Shown here one piece after another: positions 1 through 5,973 of a DNA stretch of 12,338 bases. Positions within the stretch are counted from its first letter, which is position 1. Each line of letters begins with the position of its first letter. The DNA comes from Candidatus Sumerlaeota bacterium (GTDB lineage Bacteria; Sumerlaeota; Sumerlaeia; JADFCT01). A model generated the notes under the pieces. The model did not search any database. It was not told where the DNA came from and was given only the letters and a program-made list of their open reading frames with translations. The stretch covers positions 1 through 12,338 of the forward strand of contig JAPLSP010000405.1 of the NCBI GenBank assembly GCA_026398575.1. Direction: 5' to 3'. Made by a program: the position numbers and the translations under genes.

Positions 1-172
1 CCGCACTCCAAATGCTGGCGCCGCTCCCGTTCGCATGAGTGTTCGAGATGATTTATTGCTTTTGTGTTAGCGAATATGAGTACTAAGGCCGACCGCGGGC
101 GGCAAAAAAAGCCGGCAATTGTGATATATACTGATTCAAGAAGAAAGGAGAGAGCATAATCAAAGCACTACG
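1..172. other. Left-edge non-coding segment upstream of the radical SAM gene
   Basis: No gene can be supported here. All three + frames are closed by stops within the first 70 bases, so at most a short C-terminal tail of an upstream gene is present. A TATACT hexamer at 127-132 resembles a -10 box, but I see no convincing -35 element at the right distance. A purine-rich AAGGAG at 145-150 is the only ribosome-binding-like sequence before the gene at 173. Confidence 0.4.
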
Positions 173-1753
173 ATGAGATCCATCAGCACAACAACTTCCG
201 TATGCGAGCAATGCGGCGAACTGATCCCGGCGAAGGTGATCACCGACGGCGTTGACGTTTACCTCCACAAGTTTTGCCGCCGTCATGGCGAAAGCCAGGC
301 GCGCATTTATTGCGACGTCGCGCAATACCTGCGCGCGCAAAGATTCGTAAAGCCGGCGTGGAAGCCGCAGACCTTTGCAGGCGTCGTGAAGAATGGATGC
401 CCCAACGATTGCGGCTTTTGCGAGCGCCATGAGCAGCACCTTTGCATGCCGATCATCGAAATCACAACCCGTTGCGATCTGGCCTGCCCGGTTTGCATCA
501 ATTCCAGCGGAGCCCCAACAGCTGTTCCGAGTTCCGAGTTCCGAGTTCCGAGTCCCGAACAACCAGTTCCGAGTTCCGAGTTCCGAGTTCCGAGTTGCGA
601 ACAGCCAGTTCCAAGTTCCGAGCCCCAACTGCTGCTTCCTGACCCCCGACCCCTGATCCCTGACCCCTGCTCTTTGACCCCTGACCCCCGACCCCTGACC
701 CCTGCTCTCTGGGACATGTCTCTCGATGAATTCCGCTTCATCCTCGACCGTTTGTTGGAGGCGGAACGGCAGGTGGACGTGCTGAATCTTTCCGGCGGCG
801 AGCCGCTGCTGCATCCGCGCTTTCTCGATCTTCTGGATGAAGCGCTCGCTCGCACGAAAATCGTTCGCACCAGCGTTTCAACCAATGGCATGGCCTTCCT
901 GACCCGCCCCGAATTGCTGCGTGAATTGCGCGACCGCAACGTCGTTGTTTCTCTGCAGTTCGACGGCTTCTCCGAGCGGGCATATCAAATCCTGCGTGGA
1001 CGCGCCTTGCTCGATGAGAAGCGCCGCATCCTCGATATGCTATGCGAAGCCGGCGCCACCACTTCCCTCACGATGACGGCCGCGGCCGGCGTCAACGACG
1101 ATCAATTTCCCGCGATGCTGGACTGCCTCTTTGGCCGCGACAACATCGTCAGCATGATGATTCAGCCGCTCGCCTTCGCCGGACGCGCCGCCGATCTGGC
1201 CGGCGCCATTCCGCGCCTCACGATCCCAGAGGTGGTGCGGCTGCTCGCGGGCGCGGGGCGCCCGGCGGTGAAGGAGAATAATTTCGTTCCACTGCCGTGC
1301 AGCAACCCTCTGTGCATCAGCCTCGCGTTCTATCTCATGCTCGAGAGCGGACAGGCCGTATCCCTGAATGAACTGGCCAACGCCGACGTGTTGATGGATT
1401 CGATTTCCAACCGGGTGTTCTTTGGCCTCGAGCCCGATGAATATGAAAAACTCAAACAAATGATCTACGATCTCTGGAGCGGACCGTCGGGCGCGGCGCC
1501 GGACGGGCGCGAAGTCCTGGCCACGCTGCGCAATCTGCTGAAGCAGATATCCTGTTGCGGCGGGTTCGATCCGCGCCAAGCCTTTCAGATGATGGAGCGC
1601 AAAGTGAAGTCCATTTTTATCCACGCGTTCCAGGATGCTCAGACGTTCGATCTGGCGCGCGTCCGCCGCTGTTGTCAGGCCTATCCGCAGCCGGATGGCC
1701 GGCTCATTCCGGCGTGCGTGCGCAATGTTATAAAGCGAAAAGCAGACGAATGA
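173..1753 (+). CDS. Radical SAM protein of the MJ0619/Tes (tetraether lipid synthase)-like family, with internal repeat insert
   Basis: This 526-residue protein has the cysteine layout I associate with the MJ0619/Tes family. An N-terminal zinc-ribbon/rubredoxin-like part has C11-x2-C14 and C35. A GCPNDCGFC segment (C76, C80, C83) follows, then the radical SAM CX3CX2C motif C101/C105/C108 and the SAM-binding GGE at 208-210. Further on are a PLPCSNPLC segment (C376, C381) and a C-terminal CC-x-Y-x-x-PDGRLIPAC stretch, probably ligands of auxiliary clusters. Archaeal Tes joins lipid chains by C-C bond formation; the substrate of this bacterial relative is unknown. About 63 residues (roughly 116-178) are a repeat-encoded insert between the Fe-S motif and the GGE motif. 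The start is the first ATG in frame; AAGGAG lies 22 nt upstream, unusually far. The stop overlaps the next start (ATGA), so the downstream methyltransferase is probably co-translated. Family call is fairly sure, function is not. Confidence 0.8.
   Translation: MRSISTTTSVCEQCGELIPAKVITDGVDVYLHKFCRRHGESQARIYCDVAQYLRAQRFVKPAWKPQTFAGVVKNGCPNDCGFCERHEQHLCMPIIEITTRCDLACPVCINSSGAPTAVPSSEFRVPSPEQPVPSSEFRVPSCEQPVPSSEPQLLLPDPRPLIPDPCSLTPDPRPLTPALWDMSLDEFRFILDRLLEAERQVDVLNLSGGEPLLHPRFLDLLDEALARTKIVRTSVSTNGMAFLTRPELLRELRDRNVVVSLQFDGFSERAYQILRGRALLDEKRRILDMLCEAGATTSLTMTAAAGVNDDQFPAMLDCLFGRDNIVSMMIQPLAFAGRAADLAGAIPRLTIPEVVRLLAGAGRPAVKENNFVPLPCSNPLCISLAFYLMLESGQAVSLNELANADVLMDSISNRVFFGLEPDEYEKLKQMIYDLWSGPSGAAPDGREVLATLRNLLKQISCCGGFDPRQAFQMMERKVKSIFIHAFQDAQTFDLARVRRCCQAYPQPDGRLIPACVRNVIKRKADE
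518..706 (+). repeat. In-frame heptanucleotide array inside the radical SAM gene
   Basis: From 525 to 706 the sequence can be read as 26 consecutive 7-base units without loss of register; one more unit (518-524) would make 27 units, or 189 nt, exactly 63 codons. The first half is dominated by TTCCGAG (four copies at 525-552, four at 567-594) with variants TCCCGAA, TTGCGAA, TTCCAAG. The second half is dominated by CCCTGAC, with CCCCGAC, CCCTGCT and CTTTGAC. Because 7 is not a multiple of 3, the protein repeats every three units as a 7-residue period (SSEFRVP, then PDPRPLI, PDPCSLT, PDPRPLT). A gain or loss of one or two units would shift the frame. Confidence 0.95.
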
Positions 1754-2424
1754 ATTCCACCCCTATTGAAACCGAAACAGCTGCGTCGGGCGGCCGCATA
1801 AAGGTGTTTCTGCGGCGCCACGGCCAGACGCTTTTTGATATTTATCTTTTCTTCGCCTTCTCGGTCTGGGCCGCGTGGCAGACTTATCAGACGTGGACAG
1901 AAGGCCGGCTTAACTACGTCGAGATTGCGTTTGCAGTCCAGAACGTCGTCCTAGTGACGCTGATTCTGATTCGCCGGCGCCATCGCGCGGTGGACATGAA
2001 TATCGCGCGCCAGGCGGTGGCGTTGGTCGCTTTTTGCTCGGGGTTCTTTTTCATGGGGCAGCCGGCCACCGGAGGCAGAATGGCGCTTGCGATCTCAGAC
2101 GCCGTCATCTTCATCGCCAATGTCCTTGGCCTTATCACGCTGCTGAATCTCGGGCGCAATTTCGGCATCCTGATCGCCTGCCGCCAAGTGACGACGTCCG
2201 GCCTCTACGACGTTGTGCGGCATCCGATGTATGGAACAGATATTCTTCTGCGCGTTGGCTTCATGATCAGTCATTTCGGCCTCGTCACTGTCGGCTTGTT
2301 TCTCGCTTCCACGGTGTGCTATGTTTATCGCGCGATGCTGGAAGAAAAGTTTCTGAGTCAATATCCGGAATATCGCGAATACATGACGCGCGTGCGATAC
2401 CGATTTATTCCCGGGGTGTTCTAG
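1750..2424 (+). CDS. Isoprenylcysteine carboxyl methyltransferase (ICMT)-like integral membrane methyltransferase
   Basis: This 224-residue protein is hydrophobic, with about five likely membrane segments (near residues 27-46, 58-78, 88-105, 115-140 and 170-195). The C-terminal half has the hallmarks of the ICMT/PEMT-type fold: G-L-Y-x-x-V-RHPMYG with R157-H158-P159, then a paired glutamate EEKF at 198-201, Q-Y-P-E-Y-x-x-Y and a final RFIPG. In this family these residues bind S-adenosylmethionine at the membrane face and methylate a lipophilic or thiol substrate; bacterial members are mostly uncharacterised. The start at 1750 overlaps the upstream stop as ATGA, which favours translational coupling to the radical SAM gene and suggests that the two act on the same membrane substrate (inference). 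Longer starts upstream would run deep into the radical SAM gene and are rejected. Family assignment is good; substrate is unknown. Confidence 0.85.
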   Translation: MNSTPIETETAASGGRIKVFLRRHGQTLFDIYLFFAFSVWAAWQTYQTWTEGRLNYVEIAFAVQNVVLVTLILIRRRHRAVDMNIARQAVALVAFCSGFFFMGQPATGGRMALAISDAVIFIANVLGLITLLNLGRNFGILIACRQVTTSGLYDVVRHPMYGTDILLRVGFMISHFGLVTVGLFLASTVCYVYRAMLEEKFLSQYPEYREYMTRVRYRFIPGVF

Positions 2425-2440
2425 CGAGGGGCGGCGGGGC

Positions 2441-2500
2441 GCGGACTGACACGGACAAACACGGACGGGCACGGACTGACACGGACTGACACGGAATGAT
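2441..2500 (+). repeat. Decamer tandem array (ACGGACTGAC type)
   Basis: Six 10-base units in one register fill this stretch: GCGGACTGAC, ACGGACAAAC, ACGGACGGGC, ACGGACTGAC, ACGGACTGAC and ACGGAATGAT. The invariant part is CGGA; the last four or five bases vary. It lies between the membrane methyltransferase stop and the desulfurase start and is followed by a heptamer array, so two arrays of different period sit side by side. No gene reads through it on the + strand. Confidence 0.93.
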
Positions 2501-2520
2501 AAAGAGGGGGCGCCGCTCTT

Positions 2521-2562
2521 GAAAACTGAAAACCGAAAACTGAAAACCGAAAACTGAAAACC
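2521..2562 (+). repeat. Heptamer tandem array GAAAAC(T/C), six units
   Basis: Six perfect 7-base units alternate GAAAACT and GAAAACC, so the array can also be read as three copies of a 14-mer. It ends 10 bases before the ATG of the desulfurase gene and occupies the place where a ribosome-binding site is expected; no GGAGG-like sequence is visible between 2500 and 2573. It shares the 7-base period with the array inside the first radical SAM gene but not its sequence. Confidence 0.95.
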
Positions 2563-2572
2563 AGATGTCCTT

Positions 2573-4051
2573 ATGATCTTCCCGCGCAAAGTATATCTCG
2601 ATCACAATGCCACGACGCCGGTCGGCAAGCCTGTGCGCCGCGTCATGGAGCGCGTCTTGCGCGGCGTTCATGGCAACCCCTCTTCGCTGCACACTCAGGG
2701 AAGGACGGCGCGCGGATGCGTTGAGCAAGCGCGCATGCAAGTCGCCGCGCTGCTCGGATGCGCGCCGGAGCAGATGATATTCACCTCCGGCGGAACCGAA
2801 GGCAACAACGCCGTGATCAAAGGCGTATTCGCGCGCGCGGGCAAAGGACACATCATCACCTCGCGCATCGAACACGAATCCGTCCTGGGCGCCTGCCAGC
2901 AGGTCGAGGCGATGGGCGGCAAGGTCACGTATCTCATGGCGGGCCGCGACGGCCTGGTCAAGCCCTCGGACGTGCGGACGGCGCTTCAGCCCGATACCAT
3001 CCTGATCTCCATCATGCATGCCAACAATGAGACCGGCGCCATTCAACCGGTCGAGGAGATTGGCGCCATCGCGCGCGAAGCCAATGTGCCCTTCCATACC
3101 GACGCGGTGCAAAGTTATGGAAAAATTCCCACGCTGGTGGACAAGATCGGATGCGAGTTCTTGACGCTGACCGCGCACAAGATCAACGGCCCCAAAGGCG
3201 CGGGCGCGATCTATGGCCGGGGCGCCGCCAAATGGGCGCCGCTGATTTTCGGCGGCGATCAGGAGCACAGAATGCGCGCCGGAACCGAAGCGACGCATCA
3301 GATCGCAGGGCTGGGCGCCGCGGCGGAATTGGCGGCGGCGCGCATGGCGGGCGAATTCGAACGGCTGACAATCCTGCGCAGGCGATTCATCGAAGGATTG
3401 AAAAAAGTCCGCCCGGACGCGCGCGTCAACGAGGCGCCCGCCGGCCATCAAATGCCGGGTTCTCTCAACCTGACGTTCCCCGGAGTCGAAGGCATCCGCC
3501 TGCTGGCCGGGCTTGATTGCTACGAGGTGTGCGTCTCGATCGGCTCGGCGTGCACGGCCGACCGCGTCGAGCCTTCGCATGTTTTGCTCGGGATGGGAAT
3601 CTCCGAGGAAGACGCGCTCTCGACGATCCGCGTCAGCATGGGCGCCACGACGTCGGCGCGCGACGTGGACTATGCCGTCGCGGTCATCCGGAAAGTCCTG
3701 AAAGGCGATCCCGCAGGATTCGCCTATCTCGATCCGCAGCATCTGGATCAGGAGCGCATTGCAGCCGAAAAGACGTTCTTGATTGATTTGCGTTTTCCTT
3801 ATGAGCGAATGCTGTCACCGACGATCCCCGGCGCAAAGGAATGGTCGCATATCTTCTTCGAGCGCTATTTCAAACAGATCCCCTGGGATAAGGAAGTTAT
3901 CCTGATGTGCGGGACGGGTATTTTTTCATTTTCAGCGGGATACAGGCTCGCGCGCGTGGGACATCCGGCGGTGAAAGTGGTTTACGGCGGCTACGCCGCA
4001 TGGCGGAACGTTCATCCGGAGTTGATAAGAATCTTAAAAGAAGAACGATAA
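2573..4051 (+). CDS. Cysteine desulfurase (NifS/IscS type) fused to a C-terminal rhodanese domain
   Basis: This 492-residue protein begins with a complete fold-type I cysteine desulfurase: the YLDHNATTP opening, SGGTEGNN for cofactor phosphate binding, MHANNETG, the PLP lysine in AHKINGPKG (K203) and the sulfur-carrying cysteine in GSACT (C327). Residues from about 395 to the end form a rhodanese-like domain with LIDLR near its start and an active-site loop CGTGIFS (C446), followed by V-Y-x-GGYAAW. The desulfurase would take sulfur from cysteine as a persulfide and could pass it to C446 in the same chain. The rhodanese loop lacks the usual arginine (CxxGxRS). Plausible roles are Fe-S cluster supply to the two radical SAM neighbours or sulfur donation to a product (inference). 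The spacing of 148 bp from the upstream gene is occupied by repeats and no Shine-Dalgarno is seen. Another ATG 8 nt upstream is out of frame. Confidence 0.93.
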   Translation: MIFPRKVYLDHNATTPVGKPVRRVMERVLRGVHGNPSSLHTQGRTARGCVEQARMQVAALLGCAPEQMIFTSGGTEGNNAVIKGVFARAGKGHIITSRIEHESVLGACQQVEAMGGKVTYLMAGRDGLVKPSDVRTALQPDTILISIMHANNETGAIQPVEEIGAIAREANVPFHTDAVQSYGKIPTLVDKIGCEFLTLTAHKINGPKGAGAIYGRGAAKWAPLIFGGDQEHRMRAGTEATHQIAGLGAAAELAAARMAGEFERLTILRRRFIEGLKKVRPDARVNEAPAGHQMPGSLNLTFPGVEGIRLLAGLDCYEVCVSIGSACTADRVEPSHVLLGMGISEEDALSTIRVSMGATTSARDVDYAVAVIRKVLKGDPAGFAYLDPQHLDQERIAAEKTFLIDLRFPYERMLSPTIPGAKEWSHIFFERYFKQIPWDKEVILMCGTGIFSFSAGYRLARVGHPAVKVVYGGYAAWRNVHPELIRILKEER

Positions 4052-4069
4052 GAGAGACTGCTGTGTGCT

Positions 4070-4158
4070 TTCACCACAGAGGCACAGAGGCACAGAGAAA
4101 TGCAAAGAAGATTTAATTTACAGCTCACTGAGGCACTTCTCTGTGCCTCTGTGGTGAA
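4070..4158. repeat. Inverted repeat pair with GCACAGAG-unit arms
   Basis: The left arm 4070-4099 and right arm 4137-4158 are exact reverse complements over 22 bases, except that the left arm has one extra 8-base GCACAGAG unit. The arms are themselves built of the words ACCACAGAG and GCACAGAG. The 37-base centre is AT-rich. The right side can also fold locally: GAGGCAC (4130-4136) pairs perfectly with GTGCCTC (4143-4149) around a 6-base loop. It fills the gap between the desulfurase and aminotransferase genes. There is no T-run after the hairpin, so it does not look like a standard intrinsic terminator. Confidence 0.93.
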
Positions 4159-4182
4159 TCCTGCAATAGTTAGCAAACTACA

Positions 4183-5526
4183 ATGCCCAAACAGCCGCTT
4201 TCAAATGATCTATTCGCGCGCTATGTCAATCCGGAGTTTGCCCGGCTGCTGGCGGAGTTCGATTATGGACGGCGATTTGTCCATGCAAGCGGAACGCGGT
4301 TGCGCGATGACGCCAGGCGGGATTATCTCGATTTCCTTGCGGGATTCGGCGTCCATAACATCGGGCACAATCATCCCGCGCTTTGCGAGGCGCTGACGCG
4401 GGCGATTGCGTCCTCATCTCCCTCGATGCTCAACATTGACGCGCCGGAACAGCAGGGCGTTCTTGCGCAGCGGCTCAACGGCCTCACGCATCCCGATCTT
4501 TGCCGCGTGGCTTTCGCCAACAGCGGCGCCGAGGCGGTGGATATCGCCATCAAGGCGGCGCGCGCCGCGACGGGCCGCCGCGCGCTGGTGGCGTGCGAAG
4601 GCGCGTTTCATGGGCTTTCCATCGGCGCCCTCTCCCTTCTTTCCGATTCGTCGCAGCGCGGTTTGTTTGGTCCGCTCTTGCAGGAAGTCGAATGGATTCC
4701 ATTTGGTGACACCGACAAGCTGGAACATGCCTGCGCGCGGCTCAAGCCTGCGGCCTTTTTCGTCGAACCGATCCAGGGCGAAGGAGGCATTCGACAACCC
4801 GCTCCCTCCTTTCTGAAAGATGCCTCCGACATCTGCCGCCGCCACGGCTCGCTGTTTGTTGTGGACGAGATACAAACCGGGCTTGGCCGGACGGGCGCTT
4901 TTTTCGCGACGCCATTCCAGGAGGCGCCGCCCGATGCTCTCCTGTTGGGAAAGGCCTTGAGCGGAGGGATGGTTCCGATCTCGGCGGCGATGATGACGGC
5001 GGACGTATGGAAGCGGGCGTTCGGCGCGCCGGAGCGCTGCCATCTGAACGCCTCGACCTTTGCCGGAAGCCATCTTGCCACAACGGCCGCGCTTGCGACG
5101 CTGGACATCCTGGATCGCGAGGCATTGCCGGCGCGCGCCGCGGCGATGGGGAGGTTGCTCGGCGAAAAACTCAAAGAGCTTGCCGCGAGGCATTCGATCA
5201 TTCAGGAAATCAGGGGAAAAGGTTTGCTCCAGGGCGTCGTCTTTGAGCGCGCTTCGGGACTGATGATGAAAGCGGTTCCCGCATGGGCGCGCGAAGGATT
5301 GTTCGCGCAGGTGATTTGCGCGCTGCTGCTGCGCGACCACGGCGTCATCGCGCAGCCCTGCGGACTCGCGCAGAATGTGCTCCGCGCCGAACCGCCACTG
5401 ATTGTATCGGAGCAGGAGGTGTTGCGGTTTGTTGCAGCGCTTGACCAAGTTCTTGCTGTTTGTCCCAGCCATTCCTCCGCGCTCAAATCCGCATTCCGCA
5501 AGAGCATTCTGAGAGGCGAGCTATGA
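4183..5526 (+). CDS. Class III PLP-dependent aminotransferase
   Basis: This 447-residue protein has the full set of class III (ornithine/acetylornithine/putrescine type) aminotransferase motifs: FLAGFGVHNIGHNHP near the N-terminus, NSGAEAVDIAIKAAR with N113-S114-G115 for cofactor binding, GAFHG, EPIQGEGG, FVVDEIQTGLGRTG with D228 contacting the PLP pyridine nitrogen, and the PLP lysine K257 in LLGKALSGG. The length is usual for the family. Such enzymes move an amino group between an omega-amine or amino acid and 2-oxoglutarate or pyruvate; the substrate cannot be read from sequence. It follows the desulfurase by 131 bp and its last codons overlap an ATG (ATGA at 5523-5526). Linked to radical SAM and membrane methyltransferase genes, it might add a primary amine to a lipid head or a cofactor-like small molecule (inference). 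No strong Shine-Dalgarno is seen before 4183. Confidence 0.92.
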   Translation: MPKQPLSNDLFARYVNPEFARLLAEFDYGRRFVHASGTRLRDDARRDYLDFLAGFGVHNIGHNHPALCEALTRAIASSSPSMLNIDAPEQQGVLAQRLNGLTHPDLCRVAFANSGAEAVDIAIKAARAATGRRALVACEGAFHGLSIGALSLLSDSSQRGLFGPLLQEVEWIPFGDTDKLEHACARLKPAAFFVEPIQGEGGIRQPAPSFLKDASDICRRHGSLFVVDEIQTGLGRTGAFFATPFQEAPPDALLLGKALSGGMVPISAAMMTADVWKRAFGAPERCHLNASTFAGSHLATTAALATLDILDREALPARAAAMGRLLGEKLKELAARHSIIQEIRGKGLLQGVVFERASGLMMKAVPAWAREGLFAQVICALLLRDHGVIAQPCGLAQNVLRAEPPLIVSEQEVLRFVAALDQVLAVCPSHSSALKSAFRKSILRGEL

Positions 5527-5936
5527 TGGCAATTAACACGCTTGTTTTATTCTTTCCTTCACCCCACAAGATGGAAATTATTGCAGCAACGCACATGTAC
5601 TGGCTGCCCTTGATTTTCCATGAAGAGTCTTTGCTGTCCAAACTTTTGCCAAACATCACGGTGAGAAATTTTAGCCGGGCTTTAGCCGGCTCCTCATTGC
5701 CCCCGGCTTCAGCCGGCGGGAGAGTTCCAGATAGGAAAGAAGGAGCGCGCTTTAGCGCGGCTTCTCGAAATGCTTTAGCAACAAATTCTCTGACCCTTGC
5801 TCTTGCTAAAGCCTGTCGAGAAGCCGTGCTAAAGCACGCTCGGAATAAATGTTGCCTGAAGACACCCCTGCTGAAGCAGGGTGCAAAGAAGAGCCGGCTG
5901 AAGCCGGCTAAACCAGTTGTCGCATCGCTGAATTAG
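5523..5936 (+). pseudogene. Doubtful ORF or gene remnant overrun by palindromic repeats
   Basis: An ATG overlaps the aminotransferase stop as ATGA, with GAGG a few bases upstream, an arrangement that usually marks a real coupled gene. The reading frame gives 137 residues. The first 48 or so (up to about 5670) are unique and hydrophobic-rich, starting MMAINTLVLFFPSP; the rest is simply the translation of CTTTAG/CTGAAG hairpin repeats. I recognise no family. The most likely reading is either a small coupled gene whose 3' part was replaced by repeats, or a chance ORF across a 447-bp intergenic region. The next gene begins 37 bases downstream at 5974. Confidence 0.3.
5670..5912. repeat. Cluster of CTTTAG/CTGAAG-core palindromes in nested inverted arrangement
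   Basis: At least six short palindromes share a 6-base core (CTTTAG, CTTCAG or their complements CTAAAG, CTGAAG) but have different self-complementary arms: AGCCGG/CCGGCT around 5673-5691, CCGG at 5703-5716, CGCG at 5746-5759, CGTG/CACG at 5825-5838, CCCTG/CAGGG at 5866-5881, and AGCCGG/CCGGCT at 5892-5909. The outermost units (5670-5691 and 5892-5912) are inverted copies of each other. The inner pair 5749-5781 and 5803-5835 forms a 33-bp inverted repeat with 30 matches and a 21-base loop. The cluster lies between the aminotransferase and the second radical SAM gene. Confidence 0.93.
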
Positions 5937-5973
5937 CTGTTGCCTTTCATTATGGACGGCAGCGGGGAATAAT

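Noticed and set aside
518..706. CRISPR-like array
   Set aside because: Units are 7 bases, contiguous and without unique spacers; this is a short tandem repeat.
83..939. Long minus-strand ORFs opposite the first radical SAM gene
   Set aside because: They are shadows of the real gene; their unusual Gly/Ser/Arg-rich and GTRNSEL-like repeats are only the complement of the heptamer array.
2441..2500. Operator-like iterons of a replication origin
   Set aside because: Units vary too much, there is no replication initiator gene, and similar short-period arrays occur elsewhere in the window.
2405..3742. 445-codon minus-strand ORF opposite the desulfurase
   Set aside because: It is a frame shadow typical of GC-rich DNA: Arg/Ala/His/Asp-rich composition, no recognisable motif, while the + strand encodes a complete motif-bearing enzyme.
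5749..5835. Intrinsic terminator from the 33-bp hairpin
   Set aside because: No T-run follows the stem on either strand; the conserved-core palindromes suggest a repeat element instead.
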